This document shows positions 1 to 8,486 of a stretch of DNA of 64,000 nt, piece after piece. The stretch lies in the NCBI GenBank assembly GCA_002426195.1, contig DIOT01000056.1, forward strand, positions 96,622-160,621, given 5' to 3'. The stretch is from Bacteroidales bacterium UBA5507 (GTDB lineage: Bacteria; Bacteroidota; Bacteroidia; Bacteroidales; Lentimicrobiaceae). The notes beneath the pieces were generated by a model that made no database searches, had not been told where the DNA came from, and saw only the letters and a program-made list of their open reading frames with translations. The first letter of the stretch is position 1. The number at the start of each line of letters is the position of its first letter. Position numbers and translations under genes: made by a program.

Positions 1-284
1 AGAGGGGGTTGAGAGGGGGTTGAACCGCTATGGATGCAGATCTACCCCCTCCTCGCACCCTTTCAACCCCCTCTCAATGGTAGTTTAATATCCTCTTTAG
101 CATTACTTTATATCCAATGTGAATGCTGCCAAAAATTATTTGAACTCCAAAGATAATTCTTTAAAGTAACTCATGTTTAAAAATCTCCCTGAGAAAATAA
201 ATATTTTTAAGTTTTTTTTATGCAAACTATTGCACATCTCAAATAAGGTTGTAAATTTGCAGCCTCATTCAGTGATTCACTAAT
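1..284. other. Intergenic stretch with a G/C-rich inverted repeat
   Basis: No convincing gene is visible before the tRNA. The first 75 bases hold a direct repeat of GAGGGGGTTGA (from base 2 and again from 13) and an inverted repeat with 14-base arms at 11-24 and 62-75 around a 37-base spacer. The rest is AT-rich. The window edge may cut off an upstream gene or a longer repeat element. Confidence 0.5.
230..259 (+). promoter_or_regulatory. Bacteroidota-type promoter of tRNA-Val
   Basis: A TAAATTTG box at 252-259 matches the Bacteroidota -7 consensus TAnnTTTG. A TTG at 230-232, 19 bases upstream, fits the -33 box. The tRNA begins 26 bases after the -7 box. Assignment is by motif and spacing only. 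Confidence 0.6.
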
Positions 285-359
285 GGGAGCATAGCTCAGC
301 TGGTTCAGAGCACCTGCCTTACAAGCAGGGGGTCACAGGTTCGAATCCTGTTGCTCCCA
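285..359 (+). tRNA. tRNA-Val (anticodon TAC)
   Basis: A 75-base cloverleaf. The acceptor arms GGGAGCA (285-291) and TGCTCCC (352-358) pair perfectly. The D-arm is AGCTCAGCTGG, the anticodon stem CCTGC/GCAGG encloses a loop with anticodon TAC, and the T-arm carries GGTTCGAATCC. The discriminator base is A359. CCA is not encoded and must be added after transcription. The gene is a single unit with its own promoter and terminator. Confidence 0.95.
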
Positions 360-367
360 CAAAAAAA

Positions 368-392
368 GCCACTTTTAACAAGTGGCTTTTTT
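368..392 (+). terminator. Rho-independent terminator after tRNA-Val
   Basis: Stem GCCACTT (368-374) / AAGTGGC (380-386) with a 5-base loop and a run of six T. It is preceded by seven A, so it could also act on the other strand. Confidence 0.8.
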
Positions 393-430
393 ATTTGCAT
401 CTCTCTTTTGTGGGATAATCATAGAGCATA

Positions 431-463
431 AAAAAGGCTGTCACTTGCGAGACAGCCTTTTTT
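431..463. terminator. Bidirectional terminator serving the secreted protein gene
   Basis: Stem GGCTGTC (436-442) / GACAGCC (451-457) with an 8-base loop, A-run on the left and T-run on the right. It lies just past the stop of the minus-strand gene ending at 479, and is the natural terminator for that gene. Confidence 0.75.
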
Positions 464-478
464 ATGTCAGGGAATATG

Positions 479-2464
479 TTACTTTATCATAATTCGCTTA
501 ACGGCTGGAGATGAACTACCTTCAACATAAATATTCAGTAAGTACATACCCGGTGTTAATCCTGATGATTTGCCGAGAATAAGTTTATTATCCTGAATTA
601 CTTCCCAAGTGGTAATTTTCAATCCGTTAAGATTAAATAATTCTGCCCTGTTAAATTTCATGGTATTAATACCTTCAATAAAAATATAATCAGTTGCAGG
701 ATTTGGATAAACCGATAACCTTTCAGACAAAGTCTTGTCAAACAAGCCGGTAGTAAGCCCTATTATAATTTCAATATCAGCACCATCAACAGTTAATGTC
801 CCGTTTATTGAGTCATAGCCTTCTGCAGTCACAAGATAGTCATAGGTTCCGTTTGACAGAATGATAGAAGCAATGCCAAGGTTGTTGGTTACTAATGTTT
901 CGGCAGCAACTTTTATCTCAGCACCTTCAAATGGTGCATCATTATAATTAACTCTGAAAGTAACAGTGTATTCTTCAACAATCATTGTAAGTATAACATT
1001 CTCAGTTACATCTTCATCTTCAACAACTACTATTCCGGTTGCGGTTACATAACCTGCTTTTGTTATTTCATAAGGATATGTTCCATTTTCAACTTCAATA
1101 GTGGCTGAACCTAATTCATTTGTTGTAATGATAACGTCGTTAATGCTTATTGATGCACCTTCTACAGGTAATGCACCATCTGTAACGTTGAATGTAACTG
1201 TATATTCATCTGTGGCATCGCAGCCTGCAGGCATAAAGTAAACTCTGCCTAATGAAGGATCATCAACAACATGAGAAACGACTGTTTCAATGCTCACAGA
1301 GTCTTGTGTTTCAACTCCCCAGCAGTTTCCCATTGCCATTTGGTCAACAGGTCCATTGTTGTACAGGTCATACAACAAGCCTCCATTACCGTTATTGCTA
1401 AAAACGTTATTACCTGGATTGTAGTTTGCAACTGCAGTATCACCCATATTTACCTGAGGATATCCAATTATTGTGATGCCCCAAAGATTGCCTGAGATTA
1501 TGTTTCCTGTAACAACAACATTCTGCACGGATGAAGCAGTTGATGCGGTAAAGTTTATACCACTGCCACCTAAAGCGGGATTATTTTGTATATTATTGTT
1601 CGTAATATTATTATTCCGAACGATGCCATTGATAGGGCTGCCTGTAAGGGTGATCCCGTATCTGTTCTGATCGATAAAGTTGTTTTCAATCACAGCATTT
1701 CCTGCAACACCAACAAGTGAAGAGAATGCTATGCCCCCTGATTGGTCAAATCCGTTTCCTATCACGGTGTTTCCGATGATATAAGTAGTGTCATTTTCAC
1801 CCGAAGGCCCCATATTAATTTGTGGACGGTTACTGTTCTCAGTTACATTACCAAAAAACAAATTACTTATAATGTTAGCTGATGCATTGGCATTTGCCGG
1901 TGAAGAAATTCCACCTCTTTGATTAGCAATGAAGACATTGCCAATTATATCTGCATGCCCTGATATGTCTATCACCGAACTACCATAGGAGCCCGTTGAT
2001 CCTGATTCATAATAATTATATCTGAATGAGCACTCTTCAACATGAAGAGATCCATCTGATAGTGCTCTCATCCCGCCACCATATTCCATAACCATATGCT
2101 TGAAGTATGCATGATAAAAATCGGCCAGACGGAAACCGCGCCACCGTGTTGTCTCCGGAACATCAGCGGTAAATTTTACTGAATCGGTAACCGGATCAAT
2201 AATAAATGCCCCGGAACATTCAATGAATGTGGCATCATTCATAATAATGTTAGCTGATGAAAGAATAGAAATCGTGTCGCCGGCTGAAATTAAAAGACCT
2301 GCTGTAAAACGATAGTCACTTCCATCCTGTACAATTGCTCCGGCTGAATTTGTAATCAGTTCCTGCAATCCCCAGTTAATACCGGTGCCTGGAGTAGTGT
2401 ACTGAGCTTTTCCAACAAAGGTAAAAGCAAATAAAAGTGTAATTAAAGTAATGATTTTTCTCAT
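479..2464 (-). CDS. Secreted right-handed beta-helix protein with T9SS sorting domain
   Basis: 661 aa. A signal peptide (residues 1-20, ending VGKAQ) is followed by a long Asn/Gly-rich region, about residues 100-400, typical of right-handed parallel beta-helix folds (repeated 'N-x-I-x-x-N' and 'GNTVIGN' style turns). Then come two copies of a roughly 75-residue PEGA/carboxypeptidase-regulatory-like beta-sandwich (about 420-495 and 500-570), each beginning YTVTF. The last 80 residues (LSVYPNPATDYIFIEG onward) match the type A C-terminal sorting domain of type IX secretion, so the protein should cross the outer membrane and be anchored or released at the surface. The substrate is unknown; beta-helix folds often bind or cut polysaccharides, but no catalytic residues are evident. 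A lone gene between terminators. Confidence 0.85.
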   Translation of the reverse strand: MRKIITLITLLFAFTFVGKAQYTTPGTGINWGLQELITNSAGAIVQDGSDYRFTAGLLISAGDTISILSSANIIMNDATFIECSGAFIIDPVTDSVKFTADVPETTRWRGFRLADFYHAYFKHMVMEYGGGMRALSDGSLHVEECSFRYNYYESGSTGSYGSSVIDISGHADIIGNVFIANQRGGISSPANANASANIISNLFFGNVTENSNRPQINMGPSGENDTTYIIGNTVIGNGFDQSGGIAFSSLVGVAGNAVIENNFIDQNRYGITLTGSPINGIVRNNNITNNNIQNNPALGGSGINFTASTASSVQNVVVTGNIISGNLWGITIIGYPQVNMGDTAVANYNPGNNVFSNNGNGGLLYDLYNNGPVDQMAMGNCWGVETQDSVSIETVVSHVVDDPSLGRVYFMPAGCDATDEYTVTFNVTDGALPVEGASISINDVIITTNELGSATIEVENGTYPYEITKAGYVTATGIVVVEDEDVTENVILTMIVEEYTVTFRVNYNDAPFEGAEIKVAAETLVTNNLGIASIILSNGTYDYLVTAEGYDSINGTLTVDGADIEIIIGLTTGLFDKTLSERLSVYPNPATDYIFIEGINTMKFNRAELFNLNGLKITTWEVIQDNKLILGKSSGLTPGMYLLNIYVEGSSSPAVKRIMIK

Positions 2465-2522
2465 AATGAAAATTTTGAGTGAGATAGTTATTTTAGCTTG
2501 TTAAAGTAGGTTCAGCTGATTA

Positions 2523-2573
2523 ATACCTTATTCCCGGAAGGTATTTGTAACCTAAGATCGGAAAACAAAGATA
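2523..2573 (-). promoter_or_regulatory. Promoter -7 box and leader hairpin of the beta-helix gene
   Basis: On the minus strand TATCTTTG (2573-2566) matches TAnnTTTG; no good -33 box is seen. The implied leader of about 95 nt contains a hairpin, ATACCTT/AAGGTAT (2523-2529, 2538-2544) with an 8-base loop. Confidence 0.4.
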
Positions 2574-2659
2574 AGGCAAATTTCTGTATCGCTTTGTTAA
2601 GAGCTATGATTTGTATATAAACAACCAGAATTACCTTACTGTTTAATGCTATTTTTTAT

Positions 2660-2667
2660 TAAGTTTG
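2660..2667 (+). promoter_or_regulatory. Possible -7 box of tamL
   Basis: TAAGTTTG matches TAnnTTTG and lies 16 bases before the tamL start, giving a very short leader. The -33 region is poor. Confidence 0.35.
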
Positions 2668-2683
2668 CTGATTATTCCTGTCT

Positions 2684-5068
2684 ATGCCAATATCCTCAAG
2701 ACAAAAGTATAAATTCCTGATATTTATTCTGTTGGTGTCAGTAATGACCTCTTGTAGCGTGTCGGGAAAAATAGAGAGAAGAGGCGGTTATATTGTTACA
2801 CGAAACGTGGTCAGGACTGACAGACCGGGAATATCCCAATCGGATCTGCTTAATTTTGCACAACCTAAACCTAACAAAAAGTTTCTGGGACTATTCCGTT
2901 CGAGAGTTTGGATTTGGGATGCATTCGGACAGACTCCCAAGGGACGATTCAGTCGTTGGATGGTGAGGAATTTCGCTGAACAACCAGTGCTACTTGATAC
3001 TAATCTGGTTAATAATTCTCTTATTCCAATGAGACAATACCTTTCAAATAAGGGCTATTTTGGTGCTCAATTGACAAGTTCTGACTCAATTAAGAGGGGA
3101 AAAGCTGTTGTAACTTATTCAACTATAACACCCGAACCATGGAGACTTGGAGAAATAACCCGGCAAATAGAAGATGATACGATAATCAAGATATTGGATC
3201 GGGAAAATAAATTTGCTTTAATTAAATCCGGGAATCAGTATGATGCATACCAGATGACTGCTGAACGGGACAGGATTACACAAATATTAAGAAATAACGG
3301 TTATTACGGTTTTACCAGCGACTACATTTATTTTGAGGTTGATACAACAAAGAAAACAAGAACTGCTGATGTTAAACTGGTTGTTCTTAATGCCGGTATG
3401 AACGAAACACCGGCAGGGATGAAAAGTGATACAACTACAGTTGGCGGGTCTACCCGTCATCAAAGATATACTATAAGAAATATTCACATAAACACTGATT
3501 TCCCTGGAGTTGGTGATACTATTACAGATTTTGATACTCTGGCTTTTTCCCATAACAATATTGACGCAAAAGAGCCTGATTTCTTTCAAATATACCGGGA
3601 ATCAGTCAGGTTACGTCCTGAAGCATTGGCCCGTGCTGTTTTTGTAAAACCAGGAGAATATTATAGTCAGAGAAATGTAAATCTTACATACAATAGAGTT
3701 CAAAATCTTGGACTGAGCAATTATGTATCAGTAAATGTCCGACCTGTCAATCAATCGAATAATGAAGAAAACTATCCCCAACTCGATATGGAGGTGAGAA
3801 TGGTTCGGGCTCCTGTAAATGGTTTTACAATTGAGGCTGAGGGTACCAATGCTGATGGCTTAATGGGTTTGGGAAGCAGTATTAACTACCGAAACAGAAA
3901 TATTTTCGTAGGAGCTGAAACATTCAGGATTAAGACTTTTGGAGCGGTTGAAATCAAGCCTCAGTTGGGTGTCGAAGATCAGGATGCTCATTTGGGTATT
4001 TTTAATTCTCTGGCAGGTGGTATTGAAACAGGTATAGATTTCCCTACACTTCTAAGTCCGGTGCCCGTTAAGAATCTATTTCAGAATGCCCGTCCTAAGA
4101 CAACTCTGGCTCTTGGCTACAATTATGAATCACGCTCAGGTCTTTATGAAAGGAATCTGGCCAAGTTTACCTTAAGTTACGAGTGGAACGCATCGGATGT
4201 CTCAAGGCATTTCTTTTCTCCTGTCGACTTAAGTAGTATAAGTATTAACAGAGACCCTGCTTTTACAGAAATTTTGCTCAATTTAAAGGATCCCAGATTT
4301 TTTAATCAATACACGAACCATCTGATACTCGCGATGAAGTATTCTTACGTTTTTAATAACCAGATGTTACGTGACAGGAATAACTTCTTTTACTTTAGAA
4401 TAAATCTGGAGCCTGCAGGTAATATGTTTCAACTTGTTAGCAATGTTATCAACGCAACCAAGGATGAGGAAGGTCGGTTTACTTTATTCGGTTTGAAATA
4501 TGCTCAATATTTTAGAGTAGACTGGGATTTAAGGCATTACAGAACAATAACTCAAAAACAACGAGTAGTTTATCGCCTTGCCTTTGGTATAGGCGTACCT
4601 TATGGGAATTCAATTTCATTGCCTTTTGAAAAAGGATTCTTTGCCGGCGGCGCAAATGGAATGAGAGGGTGGTCTGTGAGATCGTTGGGCCCGGGTGAAT
4701 ACTATTCAGATGATGAAAATGTTCTGGAAAATGTTGGAGACATTTGGACTGAAGCTAATGTTGAGTACCGATTCCCAATATACAGTTTCTTGCATGGAGC
4801 TTTATTTGTCGATGCCGGTAATATCTGGCTTTTGAACGAGAATAATGATTTTCCCGGGGGTAAGTTTGATGTTGACCGTCTCTTTAATTCTGTTGCATTA
4901 AATACCGGCCTTGGAATAAGGTTTGACTTCAGTTTGTTTGTGTTCAGGATAGATGGTGGATTGCGATTATATGACCCCGGCATGCCTGAAGGCAACCGAC
5001 GATTTGTTCCTAAGGCTTTTCAGCTAAAGGACATAAACTGGAATTTCGGAATCGGGTACCCGTTTTAA
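2684..5068 (+). CDS. tamL: TamL-type outer membrane BamA-family lipoprotein
   Basis: 794 aa. The N-terminus is a lipoprotein signal with lipobox VMTSC (Cys24), as known for Bacteroidota TamL, in contrast to non-lipidated TamA/BamA. Residues about 30-390 hold POTRA-like repeats ('MRQYLSNKGYFGAQ', 'ITQILRNNGYYGF', 'YNRVQNLGLSNYVSVNV'). The C-terminal half is an Omp85/D15 beta-barrel with the conserved loop-6 motif region GGANGMRGWS (about 658-667) and a final strand ending in F. It presumably assembles or delivers outer-membrane components together with TamB, which is not adjacent here. The start was chosen because it gives a clean lipoprotein signal. Confidence 0.85.
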   Translation: MPISSRQKYKFLIFILLVSVMTSCSVSGKIERRGGYIVTRNVVRTDRPGISQSDLLNFAQPKPNKKFLGLFRSRVWIWDAFGQTPKGRFSRWMVRNFAEQPVLLDTNLVNNSLIPMRQYLSNKGYFGAQLTSSDSIKRGKAVVTYSTITPEPWRLGEITRQIEDDTIIKILDRENKFALIKSGNQYDAYQMTAERDRITQILRNNGYYGFTSDYIYFEVDTTKKTRTADVKLVVLNAGMNETPAGMKSDTTTVGGSTRHQRYTIRNIHINTDFPGVGDTITDFDTLAFSHNNIDAKEPDFFQIYRESVRLRPEALARAVFVKPGEYYSQRNVNLTYNRVQNLGLSNYVSVNVRPVNQSNNEENYPQLDMEVRMVRAPVNGFTIEAEGTNADGLMGLGSSINYRNRNIFVGAETFRIKTFGAVEIKPQLGVEDQDAHLGIFNSLAGGIETGIDFPTLLSPVPVKNLFQNARPKTTLALGYNYESRSGLYERNLAKFTLSYEWNASDVSRHFFSPVDLSSISINRDPAFTEILLNLKDPRFFNQYTNHLILAMKYSYVFNNQMLRDRNNFFYFRINLEPAGNMFQLVSNVINATKDEEGRFTLFGLKYAQYFRVDWDLRHYRTITQKQRVVYRLAFGIGVPYGNSISLPFEKGFFAGGANGMRGWSVRSLGPGEYYSDDENVLENVGDIWTEANVEYRFPIYSFLHGALFVDAGNIWLLNENNDFPGGKFDVDRLFNSVALNTGLGIRFDFSLFVFRIDGGLRLYDPGMPEGNRRFVPKAFQLKDINWNFGIGYPF

Positions 5069-5101
5069 TTGAGAGAATAAAAGTCAAGTAGTAATTACAC
5101 A

Positions 5102-6550
5102 ATGATTGAAATGAATAGCCGGCAGATGTCGGAATGGATACAAAAAGAACTAGGGCATGAGCCTACTCAAGGACAAACGGAAGTCATAGGCCTCTTGTCG
5201 GATTTTCTTACAAACATTAATAATGAGAATCACCGGCCCGCTTTTGTTCTTAAAGGTTATGCAGGTACCGGTAAGACTACTTTGGTAAGTGCTATGGTTC
5301 GGGTTCTTAACCTGGTGGGAATGCAATCTGTTTTGTTGGCACCAACAGGAAGAGCAGCCAAAGTACTTGCTGGGTACTCAGGGAAACAGGCTAATACTAT
5401 ACACAGGAAAATATACAGAGCAGTAACCGGTGATGATGTCCGGTTAAGAATGATGCCTGCAGCTAATCCGCATAAAGATACTTTATTTATTGTTGATGAA
5501 GCTTCAATGATTCAGGGAGCAGACGCAACTATTGAACCTGGAATTTATTCTCATCGTGATTTACTTGAAGACCTGACAGACTACGTGTATGCAAATGAAG
5601 GATGTAAGCTCCTGCTCATTGGCGACACGGCACAGTTGCCACCTGTGGGTTCAGAAGGTAGCCCTGCTCTTGAATCTGAAGTTTTGCAGAAAACATACAG
5701 GCTTAATGTGATTTTTTATGAATTGAATGAAGTCGTTCGTCAATCACTAAACAGTGGAATATTATACAATGCAACGCTGCTGCGTGAACAGCTGCATTAT
5801 GAGAAGCCAATAACTCCTTTCTTTAACCTAAAAGGCTTTGCAGATATCAATGCAATAGACGGAACAGCATTTGAAGATGCACTCAACTCGTGTTACGACA
5901 GGTTTGGTATTGAAAATACTATAATAATTACAAGATCAAACAAGAGGGCAAATCTGTTCAATAGAGAAATACGATCAAGAGTTCTTTTCAGGGAAACGGA
6001 AATCTCAGCCGGTGATATAATGATGGTGACCCGAAACAACTATTTTTGGATTCCCATTTCAAGTAAGGCAGGATTTATTGCCAATGGCGACCTTATAGAG
6101 GTTCGACGAATTGTTAGAAAATGGGAAATGTATGGATTTCATTTCGCTGACCTTATTGTACAGTTGATTGATTATCCTGAGATGGATGTTGTGGAGGTTA
6201 GAATGCTTTTGGAAGCTGTAACAATCGATGCTCCATCACTACCTTACGAAGAAATGCAAAAATTGCAGGAAGAAATAATGCTTGATTACATAGAATTGCC
6301 ATCCCGAAAGGATAAGCTGGCAAAAGTAAATCAGGATGCTTATTATAAAGCCATTCAAGCAAAATTCTCTTACGCTCTCACTTGTCATAAAACACAAGGG
6401 GGGCAGTGGGATGCTGTTTTTATTGATGCAGGGTACATTAAAGAAGAAATGATTGACTCATCATTTGTAAGGTGGCTCTATACTGCAGTAACCAGGTCAA
6501 CACAGGAACTGTATCTGGTTAACTTTAATGACATGTTTTTCAAAAACTGA
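5102..6550 (+). CDS. RecD2/Pif1-like ATP-dependent DNA helicase
   Basis: 482 aa superfamily 1 helicase. Walker A GYAGTGKTT lies at about residues 52-60, Walker B/DEAS motif 'FIVDEASMI' near 130, a Q-containing motif III 'LIGDTAQLPPVG' near 180, and the C-terminal UvrD_C_2 region with 'TCHKTQGGQWDAV' (about 427-440) and 'YTAVTRS' (about 460). This order fits stand-alone RecD-like helicases of Bacteroidota annotated as AAA ATPase or exodeoxyribonuclease V alpha-like. It lacks the long N-terminal domain of RecD2 and has no RecBC partners here, so a repair or recombination helicase role is inferred. A second Met three codons in is an alternative start. The gap to tamL is 33 bases. Confidence 0.85.
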   Translation: MIEMNSRQMSEWIQKELGHEPTQGQTEVIGLLSDFLTNINNENHRPAFVLKGYAGTGKTTLVSAMVRVLNLVGMQSVLLAPTGRAAKVLAGYSGKQANTIHRKIYRAVTGDDVRLRMMPAANPHKDTLFIVDEASMIQGADATIEPGIYSHRDLLEDLTDYVYANEGCKLLLIGDTAQLPPVGSEGSPALESEVLQKTYRLNVIFYELNEVVRQSLNSGILYNATLLREQLHYEKPITPFFNLKGFADINAIDGTAFEDALNSCYDRFGIENTIIITRSNKRANLFNREIRSRVLFRETEISAGDIMMVTRNNYFWIPISSKAGFIANGDLIEVRRIVRKWEMYGFHFADLIVQLIDYPEMDVVEVRMLLEAVTIDAPSLPYEEMQKLQEEIMLDYIELPSRKDKLAKVNQDAYYKAIQAKFSYALTCHKTQGGQWDAVFIDAGYIKEEMIDSSFVRWLYTAVTRSTQELYLVNFNDMFFKN

Positions 6551-6586
6551 ATTACACTAATTTTGCTAACAAAAATATAATTTGTA

Positions 6587-7597
6587 ATGATGATGCGCGA
6601 GCGGTTGGAATCGCTTTTTGAGAGTTTTAAGAACATGAGAGTGCTTATCATAGGTGATGTTATGATCGACTCTTATATTTGGGGAAAAGTTGACAGAATA
6701 TCACCGGAAGCCCCAGTGCCTGTCGTACTCGTTAATAAGCGTTCAAATATGCTTGGTGGTGCTGCAAATGTGGCTTTAAATATAAAGTCACTTGGTGCTG
6801 AGCCAATACTTTGTTCTGTTGTAGGAAATGATTCTCATGGAAAAGCATTTATTAACCTACTTCATCACGACAAGATCTCAAGTAATGGCATTTATGTTAG
6901 CGACGACAGATTAACCACCACTAAGTTCAGAATAATAGGTAATAAGGTTCAGCTACTCAGAGTGGATGATGAAACTGATACTGATCTTAATGAAAAAGAA
7001 GAGTTGGCATTTTTAAAGAAGATAGATGAATATCTGACTTCTGAGAAGGTTGATGTTGTAATCATTCAGGATTACAACAAGGGAGTACTCACACCTTCAG
7101 TAATTGACTATGTAATCAATACTGCAAGTAATGAAGGTATACCTGTAGTTGTTGATCCTAAAAAGAAGAATTTTGATTCCTACCGGAATATTGATCTGTT
7201 TAAACCGAATTTAAAGGAGCTTAGAGAAGGTCTGAAAAGGGATATTGACGCAGATGAAATTTCTTCATTGGAGTCAGCAACAGCAGAATGGCAGGAACGT
7301 CAGTCTATAAAATCCATGATGGTTACGCTCTCCGAAAATGGCATATTTTTAAGTGAGCAGAACAATGGCACTACAAGCAAAATACACTTACCTGCTCATG
7401 TTAGAAAAATTGCAGATGTGTCTGGTGCAGGTGATACTGTCATTAGCGTGGCTTCTTTATGCCGTGCATTGCATATAGATTCGCAGTTGACAACAGCTCT
7501 TGCTAATATAGCTGGAGGAATGGTCTGTGAATATGTTGGTGTAGTGCCGATCGTTGGAGAGCAACTATTAAAGGAAGCTATAGAACTGCTAAAATGA
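6587..7597 (+). CDS. rfaE1: D-glycero-beta-D-manno-heptose-7-phosphate kinase
   Basis: 336 aa PfkB/ribokinase-family kinase that phosphorylates heptose 7-phosphate at C1 for the ADP-heptose of LPS core. Signatures: sugar-binding N-terminus 'VMIDSYIWGKVDRISPEAPVP', glycine-rich 'GGAANVALNI', and the C-terminal PfkB motif DVSGAGDT with the catalytic Asp283. It ends after the kinase domain, so the adenylyltransferase half found in bifunctional HldE is absent; that activity must be encoded elsewhere. Its last bases overlap a possible start of the next gene (ATGA), suggesting co-expression with porT. A TAATTTTG box at 6558-6565 is a possible -7 element. Confidence 0.9.
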   Translation: MMMRERLESLFESFKNMRVLIIGDVMIDSYIWGKVDRISPEAPVPVVLVNKRSNMLGGAANVALNIKSLGAEPILCSVVGNDSHGKAFINLLHHDKISSNGIYVSDDRLTTTKFRIIGNKVQLLRVDDETDTDLNEKEELAFLKKIDEYLTSEKVDVVIIQDYNKGVLTPSVIDYVINTASNEGIPVVVDPKKKNFDSYRNIDLFKPNLKELREGLKRDIDADEISSLESATAEWQERQSIKSMMVTLSENGIFLSEQNNGTTSKIHLPAHVRKIADVSGAGDTVISVASLCRALHIDSQLTTALANIAGGMVCEYVGVVPIVGEQLLKEAIELLK

Positions 7598-7632
7598 CCA
7601 AATCTCAAAATAATAAAGTTGATAAAGCGTTA

Positions 7633-8451
7633 ATGAAAGAAAAATTCAGCTCAGTGCGATCAAGTATTACTAAGTTTTTATCTCTTAAAATTGCCATCCT
7701 GGCTATTTTGACATTGTGCTTACAAATCCAGGTGAATGGGCAGCACAGGAAAGTAAGGAACCTGCCGGGGTATGATGATGCACCTTATCATTTTGGCTTT
7801 ATTCTTGGTATGAACCATATGCTCTTTACAATAAAGCCATTTCCCGGATTCCAGGATACTAAATATTATTCGACATCAAATCAAATTCCTGATGTATATG
7901 CTGATTCAGGTTTTTTATATGGAGTTGGGCACAATCCTAATTTTGGATTTACAATAGGTATTGTTTCCAATTTAAGAATTAGCGATAATCTTGATTTGAG
8001 ATTCGTGCCTTCTTTGTCGTTTGGTGAACGGGATATATACTATAATATGAAGACATGGTTCAATAGTGTTGAAGATGCAGAACCAATGTTAGTTACCAGA
8101 AAAATACAGTCGACTTTTGTTGAATTTCCATTAAATCTTAAATACAAAGGCACAAGATATAATAATACACGCCCGTATTGGTTGGCTGGAGCCCGCTATT
8201 CACTCGATCTGGCCAGTGATTCAAAGGTTAACAGACAAAATAACGATGTCAGTGTAGTACTGCAGAAAAATGACCTGTACGCTGAATTAGGTGCAGGTGT
8301 TGACTTCTACACAACATTCTTCAAGTTTGGTATTGAAGCCAAGATGGCGTATGGTCTTCTCGATGTTCTTCGCCGTAATGAGACTATCTATACAAAAGGT
8401 ATTGATAAGTTTCACTCAAAAATATTCCTGTTGTCGTTCACATTTGAGTAA
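7633..8451 (+). CDS. porT: PorT-like outer membrane protein of type IX secretion
   Basis: About 272 aa from the chosen Met. An upstream ATG at 7594 overlapping the kinase stop would add 13 residues; I prefer 7633 because it gives a more usual signal peptide (hydrophobic core IAILAILTLCLQIQ, cleavage after NGQ). The mature part alternates beta strands of an eight-strand-type barrel and has the sequence 'TRYNNTRPYWLAGARYSLDL' that I recognise from PorT/SprT, ending in FTFE. PorT is an essential outer-membrane T9SS factor in Porphyromonas gingivalis. With the plug protein (39166-40452) and the sorting-domain cargo here it supports a functional T9SS in this organism. Confidence 0.8.
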   Translation: MKEKFSSVRSSITKFLSLKIAILAILTLCLQIQVNGQHRKVRNLPGYDDAPYHFGFILGMNHMLFTIKPFPGFQDTKYYSTSNQIPDVYADSGFLYGVGHNPNFGFTIGIVSNLRISDNLDLRFVPSLSFGERDIYYNMKTWFNSVEDAEPMLVTRKIQSTFVEFPLNLKYKGTRYNNTRPYWLAGARYSLDLASDSKVNRQNNDVSVVLQKNDLYAELGAGVDFYTTFFKFGIEAKMAYGLLDVLRRNETIYTKGIDKFHSKIFLLSFTFE

Positions 8452-8486
8452 TGATCCGGAATTGCTAGTGGCAGTTAAAATTCTCA

